Shown here: positions 48,600 through 60,480 of the stretch, one piece after another
Layout: each line of letters begins with the position of its first letter
Numbering within the stretch: the stretch's first letter is position 1
From: Rhyacichthys aspro
Lineage: Eukaryota > Chordata > Actinopteri > Gobiiformes > Rhyacichthyidae
Direction: 5' to 3'
Assembly (NCBI GenBank): GCA_036850595.1
Contig: CM072159.1
Span: forward strand, 29,745,612-29,809,611
DNA: 64,000 nt
Made by a program: the position numbers and the translations under genes
Notes under the pieces: generated by a model
The model's input: only the letters and a program-made list of their open reading frames with translations
Told to the model about the DNA's origin: nothing
Database searches by the model: none

Positions 48600-49200
48600 A
48601 CTGAGCGTCACTGCCAATTTTAATGGCAGTGATGAATTACCTTAATTTCTATTTCCAGCTCTGACATCACTGTAAAAATAAAAGCAGCAAGTAGCTTCAT
48701 AATGAAAGGTTATGATTGAATATGCCTCCACTCAATTATAAACAAAAGCACATCAATTTTCACTTCAGCATGTGTTTCCAAATGACATTTTTTTTCTTAA
48801 CCCTGACGTGTGCCAGTATTTTACCAATAACCATCTCTTTTATTATCCTCCATTTCGCAGTTATTCAATAAAAGTACAGAATAGAATCTTAATGTGCACG
48901 TGCTGACTTCTCTTTGAGCCACCGAAGCACACGGATTAATAAAAGTGAACCATCCCGAGCAGCTGGGCCTCTCCTTCACTTAAAGACTGCATTAACCTTT
49001 CCACAGATGTCAGTATATAATAGGTGGCTAAGAGTGCCACACACTGGCATTTGTCTTGGAGAAGGTGCAGGGGTCCAGCTGCTAAATGCCAGCAGTAATG
49101 AAGCAGCTCTGAAGCGCTCGCTCTGATCTGCGGCTAATGTCCCAGTAAAGAACACGCGTGTACAGTCTATACAGCCGTCCTGGTGAGACAATAGAGCGGC
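48600..49200. promoter_or_regulatory. Candidate conserved non-coding block with a 9-base palindrome
   Basis: Repeat-free block that starts with TCACTGCCA (48608-48616) and its exact reverse complement TGGCAGTGA (48624-48632), 7 bases apart. It includes several homeodomain and E-box-like sites such as 'ctcaattataaac', 'gcacacggattaataaaag' and 'tgtgcacgtgctg'. Conservation not tested. Confidence 0.3.
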
Positions 49201-51589
49201 AATAACATGACAAGACTGACATTTTCCAACTGTAATCTAACTTCAGATGATAGCATTGAAATGTTTATCCATTCAGGAGTAAATATTTTCACTGTATGTG
49301 TTAGAAAAGCAGAGATAGACGCACACATCATTATTAACACTAAAGATGCAGCTAAAATGTTGTAGCTTACAGTATATAAATATTTAAATAGAAAACATTG
49401 GTCAAAACTATTTTTTTTTAGTGATGAATGATGAATTTAAAGCTCCAGTGGAGAATGTCTCAGACTGCTGAAGGAAAAGCACACTCTTGATTCTTTTTGA
49501 GCACACTTCCTTCAATGGAAGTTTAGGATATGTTTGAACTAACTGCATTTGTTTCTTCTTTTCTGTTTCAACTGTGTTCATCAACAACAGCATGTCCGTG
49601 CTCGGTCCCATAGCTGTTCACATGCTTCAAAAACAAGGAAAGTGAGGAGAGGAGTTGATTATTTTCACCAGCAGATGCAATTTTGTGTCAATGGTTGCTG
49701 TTTTTATACGGCTTCTTAAGCTTTTTTGAAATTGGAAAAAAAATAGTTGTATTAAAGAAGATGAATGTGAAAATTAGTAGCTTTATGCAAAAAAAAAGAA
49801 CAGTTTTGCAGCAGTACCTTCAGTTTAGATATAATAATGTAAAATATTATGTACACATGACAGGACTCCAGATCCTACAGTCAATTATAGTGTTCAATGT
49901 GTGATGTAATGCTGTAGTGCATACTGCTGCAGCTCTTTCAAAATGACTTTAAAACCTGTGTTATTCTCTTTTATCTTGTTTCGTTATGATTCTTTGCAGT
50001 GAACTACGGACCTGTTCTGAAGGTCTTTTCATTATCGTCCTCTGTCTGCCCTGCTCCTTTGTTGCTAAGCTTTACTGGCCGTCCAGAGCCGAGGATAGGA
50101 CCCAGGGGTCTGACCGGACGCTTCCAACGACTAAATAGACCAATACCTTTTTACAGAGCGCATCTGCCCCAGAAAGACTGAAGAAACCAAAACACAATGT
50201 CCTCTTTTAGAGAATGATGTTTTCAGAAAAATCATGTATCTGACTCAAAAAATAAATAATTACATTTACTCACAGGTAGCTCATAGGAAGGTGTAGGAAT
50301 AGTATCAAAGCAATGTGATCAATTCAGAGCCATAAAAAACAGATTGAAGTGTAAAGTTCACTCCTTTGGCAGAAAGTATTGAGATAAGAACGAAGCAGTG
50401 CTCATAGGACAAACCACAGTGACAGGGCATGTACTGTGTGCTAAAATTAAAGACGTTAAATCCCTGAACTATGAATAATATAGAGTCTATGGTACATATC
50501 AATTAGTAAGTGTTATGTTCAGCTTGTTACATGACATATTACAATTTGCAGACTGACGAGAATTCATGTGTAATTTTCTAACTGTAACAAGATGAGAAAG
50601 GAAGAGAACAGTACTGTGCAATTAGTGTTTGCACTGCCAGCGCCCGGTGTCTCCGGCACAACACGAGCACCAGAGAAAAGAACAGAGAATAATGAGAGTG
50701 TGAGAACAGACCCAGACTGTAACATACAATTAAAGAGCACAGAGTGGTGGCACATTACATACAGTAAAGGACGTCACGCTGAGGGCAGAAATGTGGCAGA
50801 TGTAGGAGTTCACCGCCAGGGCAACACAAACTGTCAGTTCACCGAGACTTCAGCCTCGAGGACGGGGCTCTCTCTCTCAGATCCAGGCGGACTTCACTTT
50901 TCCTCCTGGCTTGTCAGAGGTGGAAGTTTCTGGGTTTAGTCGGTCGGAGCGGCACACTCCAGACTTGTCTGTCCGTGTTAGCGGCAGATGAGGAGAACTG
51001 CCTTCTCATCTGTGTCTGAGCGGACAGTTCGCAGATTTTTTACACGTCTTTTGAATAAGTGCCTCTCATTTTTATCGCAATGGAATGAAGCCTGTGTCAG
51101 TGCCTTGAACAGAGAGTGGTACGTGACCTGGAATATATGTTTAATGTTAATAGCCTACACAAGAATACAATATACTGCCCAATATGCTCTGAAAAATCAC
51201 AAAGATGATTCATTTTGAGCAACATAGCAACCTTTCTTGCTTTTTTCATTAAAACAGTAAAACTTGGAAAATGGTCTTTTTTATTTAATGGCAATAAATT
51301 ACTTCAAACCAAAGTTTTGAGTTGACCTTAAACTTCTAAAACTTACTTTTTACTTCTAAAGTTCAGTGTCAGACCAGTGTGATCTGTTTGATGAGTATGC
51401 ATTGCCATTATTACTATATTTATACATGGCTAACTTTGCTTCCCTTTTCTCTATTTATGTTTTTCTCTTTTGTGCTGTTCCACTTTGTAAAAATACGGAC
51501 CCAGCGCTGGACTAGACCAGGAATACTAGGAATAATTAGTGTATTGTTGACAAGCAGTGTGGCCTTAACTCAAACCTCTCTTGTTTGGC
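49201..51589. other. Unannotated DNA
   Basis: No gene recognised. A 115-codon frame at 50592-50939 is in somewhat GC-richer DNA but has no domain. A GC-richer part at 50030-50170 is open in one frame and likewise unrecognised. Confidence 0.5.
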
Positions 51590-51690
51590 CAAAGTTTCTG
51601 ATATGTGCTCACATCATCCATTAAAATCCTTGATAATAAAGCCTAGATTAGGTTGTGTTTTTCCACAGAGGATTCCTGTTACAATATGCC
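51590..51690 (+). repeat. Dispersed repeat segment shared with 28811-28886
   Basis: 'catccattaaaatccttg', 'ataaagcctagatta' and the closing 'ggattcctgttac' parallel 'catctattaaaatcctta', 'ataaagactagatca' and 'ggttcctgatatttttgttac' at 28811-28886. Family unknown. Confidence 0.45.
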
Positions 51691-52102
51691 ATTAAAAGAG
51701 TAAAAGGCTTGTCTCAAACACAAGAAAAGAAATTATGTACTTTGCTTTTAATGCACCAATATTGATCCCACATGAATCCAAACATAGGTGTAAAGTAAGT
51801 AGCGAGTCCAAATGATGTATGTATTAAAGGAGATGAAGTTAAATAAGCCTCATTGTTAATAGCCGTAGTCTGCTGCAAAACTGTGTTGCCCAACAGACTA
51901 AAAACCTCATAGATTGCGGTTCATGCTCATTTCTTTTCCTCTTTTCTTAGGTCCATAAACATTTGTAGTGATTCAGCAAGAAAACTTCTCATAGTTCAGT
52001 CTACAGTCGACACAACGGGTCCAGATGTTGACAGATGTTGAGGATCCAACACCCAGACTCTCCAAATGAAGTGAAATTCTAAAACGTTGGGTCTTAGCCG
52101 TC
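51691..52102. other. Unannotated DNA
   Basis: Spacer leading to the minisatellite; no gene seen. Confidence 0.5.
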
Positions 52103-52570
52103 CCAGTCAGTGATACCCTCCCACCAGAACACCAGTCAGTGATACCCTCCCACCAGAACACCAGTCAGTGATGCCCTCCCGCCAGAACACCAGTCAGTGA
52201 TACCCTCCCACCAGAACACCAGTCAGTGATACCCTCCCACCAGAACACCAGTCGGTGATACCCTCCCACCAGAACACCAGTCAGTGATACCCTCCCACCA
52301 ACACCATCGTGTCCCTCCCGCCAGAACACCAGTCAGTGATGCCCTCCCACCAGAACACCAGTCGGTGATACCCTCCCGCCAGAACACCAGTCAGTGATAC
52401 CCTCCCACCAGAACACCAGTCAGTGATACCCTCCCACCAGAACACCAGTCAGTGATACCCTCCCACCAGAACACCAGTCGGTGATACCCTCCCACCAGAA
52501 CACCAGTCAGTGATACCCTCCCACCAGAACACCAGTCAGTGATACCCTCCCACCAGAACACCAGTCAGTG
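52103..52570. repeat. 29-base minisatellite, about 16 copies
   Basis: Head-to-tail copies of ccagtcagtgataccctccc + accagaaca. Variation is concentrated at a few sites: cagtcAgtg/cagtcGgtg, gatAccc/gatGccc and cccAcc/cccGcc. One unit near 52300 is rearranged ('caccaacaccatcgtgtccctcccg'). The unit length is not divisible by three, so the open frames at its borders are not repeat proteins. Copies are nearly identical, indicating recent expansion or homogenisation. Confidence 0.95.
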
Positions 52571-52689
52571 TCGACAGGGACAGTCATGAATAGCACATCG
52601 CCTCCAGTCTCTCTGCGACTTGTATCGAGGTGAAAAAGGCTCCAGGTCCCAGGGCAGCTCGAGCCACTGCTGCCGTGGAACCCTTCCCC
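52571..52689. other. Unannotated DNA right of the minisatellite
   Basis: Short single-copy spacer; no signal. Confidence 0.4.
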
Positions 52690-53040
52690 AAACCCACAAC
52701 TCAAACACAACAATATTAATGGGGGCAACAAAAGAAGCCATTCGCCCTAAACTGCCAGACTGTCCATTATTCATGCCCTGTGGAAATGAAGGGGAAGCCA
52801 GCTGGCGTGAGACCCCAACAATAAACAAACACAACATTGTCTGGCTTGAACTAACAACCTGCAGTTTTCCCCGAGCCAACCTTTCCTCTCAGCGTCATGA
52901 ATATTCCGTCTCACAGTCATATTTCTCTCTTGGCTGTGGCAGGTTTTCTTGGCTGCTGCGCCGGATATTGATAAAGCTGGAACAGGATTTTGTACGCTGT
53001 ATAATGCAGCTATCGCTCAGCGGTTTGTGACGTGAATGCT
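52690..53040. promoter_or_regulatory. Candidate conserved non-coding element
   Basis: Balanced, repeat-free block with 'caacaatattaatgggggc', 'gtccattattcatgccc', 'caataaacaaacacaacattgtc' and 'gcgtcatgaatattccg'. FOX-like (TAAACAAACA) and SOX-like (ACATTGT) sites occur. A 136-codon frame crosses it without a recognisable domain and probably reflects a low stop density. Regulatory role is inferred only. Confidence 0.3.
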
Positions 53041-55639
53041 GTGTGCTGCTGTGGATATAGATATCAACACTGGCTTTGACATCTGAGCTGTATGTTTAAA
53101 CACTGAGGTGCTGTATGTTTCACAGTCACCAATCTCACACTGTCGGCCTATGACCTGCTTAAAATGAACCAGGTTATAGATAAAACAGGTTCACAGACAT
53201 GCTTCTTGGGCACAAACCAGTCAGATACAACAAAAAAATAAAATAATACAGTTTCCAGATACATTATGGTAAGGGAGACAATCTAAATGTGATCCCAGAG
53301 TATGAGACACTGCAGGAATAAACAGTGGCAGGTTGAAATAAATATGTTTATGTTCATTTCTCAGTTTCCTAAACTTCAAACAAAACAAAGGAAGAGAAAG
53401 ATTTTTTTTATTGTTGTAACTTTTCTTTTGTGTTCCTACTGTTTGCTGTGATTTATGGTCTGTGTTTATGACCCAAAGGTTGGTGCTTGCATTACTTTTT
53501 CTTTTTTAGCAAGAGATAATCCTCCATTAACCAATTAATGGATCAGTCCATCCTGACGCTATGAGCCCCTGTCGCTCTGCACTATTCTGCAATAATACAA
53601 GGTTATTGTATGTCACACTGTGCATCTTTAATGAGCTCCACTGAGTCCTGGGAAACACCTTTAACAGTGTGACACAGCTCCCAGGATTTAACTAAAGATA
53701 AAGAGTGTGAACAAGTTTGTTTTAAATTCTTCATTTTAATCTTTTGACACTGTCTCTCATTTGTCAGAGGTAATCTTTGGTCATTCAAGTGTGAGTTTGG
53801 TCATATTTGATTCTGTTTAATACAAGCATCAATGTGAAGCCACTACAGACTTATGTTTGTCAGAGAAGGTCTACTGTCAAATACCATTTGGTTGAAACTC
53901 TTCGTCTGGTTTCCTGAGTACACATTAGTCAAGTACAAGTGTTGGCCCCTTCACCGCCCCAGAGAGCCAAAGCACTTGAGCTATTTACCCATTTAATCCC
54001 AGAGTGCACCCTGCGCTCCAGTCCAACTCAGTAATGAGCTGTGGCCAGGCCCTGCTGCGTGTTGGTGAGACATGTGTCTAATGCAACACACAGTGATGTC
54101 TGTAGAGTAAACCATGTAGAGTCACAGTTCAGTCCACCTCACTGCGGTGTGTGTCCTCAGATCGGAGGAGGCCCACTTCTCTGCTGCTCTCATCATGTAA
54201 ACACACACAGACTTTTGATTATTTCAAGTGCTCTGGGACACACAACTGCACAAGAACATTGCGTTCTCTGCTGGTGGTTATACAACACTAATTATAATTA
54301 CTGGATAAAGCAGCCTTTTCATTCAAGCCTCATGTACTTCCTGGGTTTTATTTTAGTTGTCTCACTGTGCACTGTCCAGTTGTAAATGCTTTTAGGGTCA
54401 AAGAAAGGTCAGTACAAAGGTACATTTTACAAATACAAACTAGTCTAGTACATTACCCACAGTAGAAACAGATTTAATAAACTGCCTTCAAATCCTGGTG
54501 CTTCCTGTATTTGATATTGATTATTTGATGTTGGCCACAGTTCAACATCACATGACTCAATCTGTATTTTTGCTAAAGTTTGCTAAAACTCAGATGTAGC
54601 AACAAAAACAAAAACATGGTCATGGCTCAGTAGAGCATTAATGATAAATAAAGGAAGCTACATACGGCACTGAGCTGTTGAAGTTCAGAGGTAACAGGTC
54701 AGCCAGGGCCACTAAACCTAATTATTCACATAGATGTGTTTATAGAAGCTGAACTGATTAGCATACTATTATGAATAAATGAGTAACATGTTGAAACCAT
54801 TAAATATTCAGAGTGCATGTTTAACTAGAGCTGGACTAAAGCTAAAAAGTGTTTTGACCATGTTCAGGAAGCATGTATAATACTGTAATACTACAAGGAT
54901 GTAAGCTTTTTAATGAGTTCATGAATAAATAAAGCCTTAGTCATGTTAAACCCTGGTATCCTGTTCTCAGCTGTAACTATACTTGCCCATCTCATCACTA
55001 AATATTGTTTTGACATAATATGCATCATTATTCTGGCACCAGAAGTTGATTTTACATTGGATGGCCAGCGGTTGTTTTTGATATAGACTGACATTTATGA
55101 TTAACGACGCTGATTAAAAAGAAAGAAACCAACCTGATTGGGTCAGTCAGAGCAATATCTTTCAAAATGCAAAACAAAACAAATTCAGAGGAATGACTTC
55201 ACATTTAAATGGAAAAAAAGGGAAGCAAACAGAGGTAAACATTGGCAAAGCTTTCAAGACTTTCAAGGATTGATCTGTTTGAGCTAGAAATTAAAGGTAA
55301 ACTTCAGTTTGATGTTTTAGTGTTTTGTGAAAGCAAATGGGTTCATTTTTTTAATATATAACATAATGCAGGCAGATCAGATTGTTGATTGTTGAATGAA
55401 GGAGAGTTTGGTAACAGCAGAACTAAACAAGAGCACGTACTTATTGAAGAGCCTCCAGGCACCGAGGCCATCTCGTGTTGAACCTGTGAGTGTTGGGTGG
55501 GAGCTGGCCTTTGTTGCCCTGTCCAACATGGCCTCTCTGCTCCTCACGCTGCATCCATAATGCAGATCATGTCCTCTAATGACGAACATACAGATGTAAT
55601 GTAGCACAGCAGAAGCCCTGGACCAGATAAATATTTAAC
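53041..55639. other. Unannotated DNA
   Basis: No gene or repeat recognised. A CCATTAA/TTAATGG 7-base palindrome is at 53524-53541. The 114-codon frame at 54041-54385 has no domain. Confidence 0.5.
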
Positions 55640-55900
55640 AACATATTACACTTAATGGCTGACTGGCTGCTCACAGATGAGCCGCCGGAACGCGCCGCAT
55701 AACGAGCTGTTGCGACATTTCCCCGCTCACTTTCTCTCCGCTCTGATCTCTCAGACTAAAGCCATTACATTATGCATGAAAGGGTGCATTGAGAAGCTGC
55801 AAATTGCTCCAAAACAGACATGATGCTTTGCTAATGGTGGGATTTATGACACCTAATGGTGTCTGTGCGGCCACTCGCAGAACGGGTGATATGTAAAAAT
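55640..55900. promoter_or_regulatory. Candidate conserved non-coding element
   Basis: Repeat-free block with CpG-rich left part ('gccgccggaacgcgccgcataacg') and typical developmental-enhancer texture further on ('aaagccattacattatgcatg', 'gctttgctaatggtggg'). It contains a perfect small hairpin GACACC-TAAT-GGTGTC at 55848-55863. No open frame of interest. Confidence 0.35.
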
Positions 55901-56155
55901 GAAAATGGAAGAAACAATGTTTGGTTATGAAATGGCACTAAACCATATTGATTTAACAAAGTGTAAAGTGTGTAAAACAAAGCTGAATGAAGACTATTTA
56001 GAAAACTATTGTTGTCTACAATATATGTGCTTTATGTTGGAAGCTAGCTATTAATGACCTTTATGCTCACTCCACATAAGAAAAGGAATGATTCTAGTCT
56101 AGTATTTTAATTATTCAGTCATTGCTGCATTGAAGCGTAGAAACAGAGAACTAGG
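55901..56155. other. Unannotated AT-rich DNA
   Basis: No feature recognised. Confidence 0.5.
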
Positions 56156-56353
56156 TCAGGGCCCATCGTGCTGAGGAAGGGTGTACTCCTGGTACTCTTG
56201 TGCTGAGGGAAATCCTGCCGCTGCTGGTCGTGCTGAGAGGACGGTCCGGCGGTGACCCGACCAGCTGCTGGACAGTCGAGAGTGCACAGGCCTCTCGTAG
56301 GGCTGGGCCTCCCAATGGACTCTCCGTTTGCACATGCAGTAAGCAAAAAGCAA
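56156..56353 (-). other. GC-rich block open in several frames; possible exon remnant
   Basis: About 190 bases far richer in GC than the surroundings, open in three minus-strand frames and one plus-strand frame. One minus-strand frame (56353 down to 56156) contains polar, tyrosine-containing sequence (YERPVHSRLSSSW, then QEYQEYTLPQHDG). I recognise no family. Multiple open frames are expected from high GC alone, and no good splice acceptor was found, so a coding role is a weak hypothesis. 'gtgctgag' appears three times on the plus strand. Confidence 0.2.
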
Positions 56354-57528
56354 GTACAGTGACCTTTATTAAATGTAATAAGTCCATCTGGGTTCAAAAA
56401 CATAAATCATAAAAAAATAAAACTGTAATAAAAGATTGTAGGACATTGGTTTCAACATTTTTGCTTTAAATTCTAACACTGACAATAAATAAAATGGTTT
56501 TATTATCTATACAGAATTTAATGCATTTTTAATGTTATTCTTTTAGATTTGAATTAAATGAGTTGGCGACGAGCAGCAGCTGTCAAGGTTAAAATGGCAA
56601 AATGATGCTGCTGTAACTAAAAGTGACCAAAGCCACAAAGTAAAACTTGTTTAGTATCACACACACTTAACACATGTACACCAAACAAAACTGCAAGGTC
56701 GGATCGTCCTCTTTTATGAGCTTTTAGAGGCTACAGACCAACATAATGACTTTAAAGAAAGAATAATCATAAAAACTATGTTCCATAAATATTATGTTCC
56801 ATTTAAAGCGTATATTTACATATTTAGGTATGTTACATCATACAGACACCCCTGTAAAAGCTTGTTTTTGACATGCTCTTGATCATGGAGCAGATGTATT
56901 GGGCTCCTCAGCAGTACAGTGATGTGTCGTGTGAGTTTGGCACAGCACATTTCCACCAAACCTAAGTTAATGACCTCAGTCACCCGACAAAACCAGACCA
57001 AATCCACTGAGCATCAAAGTTTTCCGCGCTGACTGATACAGCCCAGGATATGGAGATAAAGAGGCCAAGTCTCCATAGTTACTACAGCAGCTGTCATCTT
57101 CAATCCTATGACCTTTTATACACGGCAGATCAATGACGCCAAGCTATAGTCTCCAAGGTAAACAAGGGAACGGGAAGACGGCTGACGGCGGTAATTGCTG
57201 ACATTTCTCAGACAGATTTCTCCTGCAGTCACTGAGGCTTTGGGCTTCAACGTACAGTATCGTGCAGACTCTGTAAGAAACTTTACTGTATTTCTTTGCT
57301 TTACAATCACACAAACCAGATCAGGAAGCAAACTTTTCTGCTTGATTTATGGAGCTATAAAACTAGGAATACTGTGAAAATATGACAAACCTTAAACATG
57401 CTGTTGCTATGGTCTAAGCCAAGAATTAACAACATGTCTCTGGGAATTTAGCGCAGCTCCAAAGAAGGCAGCGTAGTCAAATGAAAAGAAGATTATAAAT
57501 GTGTCTGTATTATCCTTCTTTACTGCAG
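56354..57528. other. Unannotated DNA
   Basis: No gene or repeat recognised. Confidence 0.5.
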
Positions 57529-57606
57529 CGAAGAGGCTGGAGACGGAGCATCCGTGCGTTCAAACTCACAATGCAGACCCTTGGCAGGAGAGTAGGGGCT
57601 GCCTCG
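57529..57606 (+). other. Possible 78-base internal exon (unidentified)
   Basis: A strong acceptor-like sequence (pyrimidine-rich 'tatccttctttactgcag', AG at 57527-57528) is followed by 78 bases. These end at a consensus-like donor, CTCG|GTAAGG (57607 on). Two of the three frames are open through the interval. No protein family is recognised, and flanking exons were not found. It could be a small coding exon, a lncRNA exon, or a chance pair of splice sites. Confidence 0.2.
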
Positions 57607-58849
57607 GTAAGGCTCAGTTTGAAGTCGTGAACTCCTAATTTGTTTTCAATCCTTTTCGAGCCAAGCCCTTTCAAGATGCCTTTTCAAGCTCAGCACAGAT
57701 AAAGTCGCTCGGTGCAGATGTTGCAAACAGACGAGGGCACAAAAAGAGACGGGGATGTGGGTCGGACAGCAAACAGAACTGATGGATAGACTTCAGAGAG
57801 GCACAACAGCAGCAAGAAGGATTACAAAAGGAGCCCAGGCACCACAAAGGAATTTATGATTTTCTTATTTATATTATAAAGCAGAACATGATTAAGATCG
57901 AATGGCATATTTACAGTGAAATTACACCACAACTGAGCACTGGATTCAGGAATATTGAAAAGCTTAATCTGCTTTTAGAGAAAAAAATTCCTGCTGTTAT
58001 TTTAACTAAATATAAAGTAATTGTACAAGTTTACTCTTCTTTAACATAACATCCCTTCAATGCCATGATGACTCCTCTTTTCTTGGTTCCATTAATAATA
58101 ATTTTCTTCCTTCAGCTGAGCTCAGAGTGGTCAGAGTTTAATGGTCTAACTTGTTTCTGACAGTTCGGCCGATCTGAAAGGAAAACCCTGAATTAAGTCA
58201 ATTTTGAGTCGACAAACAAAGAACCTGAGCCTGCATTTTGGGATCTGGAAAACTGAAAGACATGTTAGTAAATGGGAGAAGGATGGAGAAAAGTACTGTC
58301 AACGGAAAAGGCAAAGGTGTAAAAAAAAAAAAAATACTGTTGTTTGCTGCAGTGGAATCTAAAACTGGACGTGACTGGCATGATTCCCAAAAGATGAAAA
58401 AAACACAACAATATCAACAATCCAAAACAACTCCTAGAAATTTCTGAAATCAGACCATGATCAGAGACAATGTACGTTTCAATCTGAGAGACAGTGTTCA
58501 CTTTTACACCAGAATAAATGCAGAAAACAAAACACAATTATGTAAATATATTAATTTTTGTGTGAATATTCTTTTGTGCTTGTCGCTCTATTACAGCTTC
58601 CTCCTTCCTCCGTGTGTCTTCTGCAGGATTGTATGTGAATGCAGCAGGACACTAGGGTTTTCTACTGGGACCTTATATGGCTTTATTGGGGAACAATCAA
58701 AAATCATCTTTGTTTTGTAGTTGGTTGTGCCACTTTTGAGATTACACAACAACAGAACATTTACAGGTCAAACTCAACTAAATACTCATCTTATTTGACA
58801 CTGATGGGGTTAAAAACACCTTTAAATATCTACATAGTGCACTTTATAG
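57607..58849. other. Unannotated DNA
   Basis: No gene. An A run sits at 58320-58334. A roughly 270-base region with short frames at 58238-58537 has no domain. Confidence 0.5.
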
Positions 58850-59300
58850 CACACGTGTCAAACTCAAGGCCCGGAGGCCAAATGCGGCCCTTTGCAATAT
58901 TTTATGTGGCCCTCCAACAAATTTAGAAGATGATATTTTTGGCACTAGGTTTTAAGTGGATTAGAACAGCTTTTAAATGCATTTGAACAAATCTAAATTA
59001 AAAAAATATGTCTAAAACCTGTTCAAACCCATCTAAAACCTGTTCAAACCCATCTAAAACCTGTTCAAACCCATCTAAGACCTGTTCATATCCAACAGAA
59101 ACTTGTTCAAATCCAATTAAAACCTTTTCAAATCTGTTTAAAAGGAGGAAATAAATGTTAAAGACAACTTTGGTAAGACTCGAACAGAAATTAAAAAAAT
59201 AAAACTGTAATAAAAGTATCCAAATGTCTCCATCTTCGGCCCCTGAAAGGATTCTTATTCACTATCGTGGCCCCTCACTACTTTGAGTTCGACACCACTG
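58850..59300 (+). mobile_element. Intact hAT MITE (451 bp) with internal 21-base tandem array
   Basis: Left end CACACGTGTCAAACTCAA; right end on the minus strand CAGTGGTGTCGAACTCAA. Both sides carry the identical 8-base duplication CTTTATAG (58842-58849 and 59301-59308), diagnostic of hAT transposition. 'aaggcccggaggccaaatgc' lies just inside, and 'gtggccc' motifs sit near both ends. Between about 58975 and 59140 there are near-perfect tandem units of the type 'aaaacctgttcaaacccatct'. No transposase is present, so it moved in trans. The related decayed copy at 42614-43136 carries a longer, degenerate array of the same unit. Confidence 0.85.
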
Positions 59301-59308
59301 CTTTATAG

Positions 59309-60229
59309 TGATCATTTTGTAGTTTGTAATCGACTCATTTGCACTGCATTTGAACCATGGCTTTCCAAAATGCATCTGGTGCAAGCCTTCATCGTGATTG
59401 AGAAGTTAGGAAGTAGACAGACACTCAACGTTGGCACATTTTGTTCTGTAATTCGACGTATTTCAATCAATTAACCTCAAAGTACTCTATTTACGCACTA
59501 TGCTTTGCTTGTGTAAATACCAGAAGTCAGTCAAACTCTGAATACCCCAAAAGGATGAAGGGTAAACATGAAGAACAGCCCAACACTTGTACTCACTCCC
59601 GACATCTCCACTAACGCCCAGCAGCACGTTTCTGTCAATCTCCATTACCTTAAAAAGCAGCAAGCCTCTATCACTATAGTAACCGCTATTACATCATTAG
59701 GCCGCGTTTTAAATGTCTCCTCCCTTTATTTTTTTCTTTGAACATTTCTTTTCTACATTAATCCACATTCCCACACACACACAGACCCACACGGACTCAG
59801 CTGGAGTCCGAGCTGCCGGGAGCACAGTACGACAGAGAGCAGACACGGGGAGAGAGCATGAAAGGTGGCCTTATTTTAAAGAGCAGGGATCGTGGATGGA
59901 GTGGGGTTTAATAGCTCATTTCAATTTCAACCGTGAGACGGAACGAAGCGGGGAGTCAGAAACCTGCCGGGGGAAAATCCTGCTACAAAGAGACGCAGAA
60001 AACAAAGGGTCAAACTGGAGTTCTGTTCACTTTGTGTCGCGTTTTTAGAGGGCATTTGAGCACAAGTTAAACCATTCAAATACATCATGTTGGATAATTG
60101 CAAATCCTCCTCAGTTCAGCCCTTTTTTACAGTGTAATACAATGCCAATGCTTACATTTACATTATCATGAGTGAGAAAGCAGGTGGCTGTCCTTCAGTG
60201 CCGTATACTGGCTGATTTCTTACCACAAC
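59309..60229. other. Unannotated DNA
   Basis: No gene recognised. The 111-codon frame at 59713-60048 begins in T-rich DNA and crosses a short cacacaca stretch without a domain. Confidence 0.5.
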
Positions 60230-60480
60230 CACCTCGACGTGTTCTAATCTATGCTCTGTGAAGTCTGCCCGGTCTGCTCGGTGCGTGCTCTCCATGAAAA
60301 CACGCCTCACACGTGCGTCCGTCCGGATAATGACCCCTTAAACACCTGAGCTACAGCCTTTCACACCGAGAAGCGCGCAAATCCGGGCGAAAGAGGCCAA
60401 TTAATCTACATTTTCTTCACTTTTGATGATAACTGCTGGCATCACGACCGGCGACTGAACAAGAGGAAATAGATTGCGCT
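60230..60480. promoter_or_regulatory. Candidate conserved non-coding element
   Basis: CpG-containing, repeat-free block: 'cacgcctcacacgtgcgtccgtccgg', 'gaagcgcgcaaatccgggcg', 'gaggccaattaatctac'. It has the texture of a conserved regulatory element. Not tested by alignment. Confidence 0.3.

Noticed and set aside
52507..52731. Tandem-repeat protein encoded by the 29-base minisatellite
   Set aside because: The unit is not a multiple of three, so each copy shifts frame and stops appear.
52620..53030. 136-codon plus-strand frame beside the minisatellite
   Set aside because: No family match; better explained as a repeat-free, possibly regulatory block with few stops by chance.
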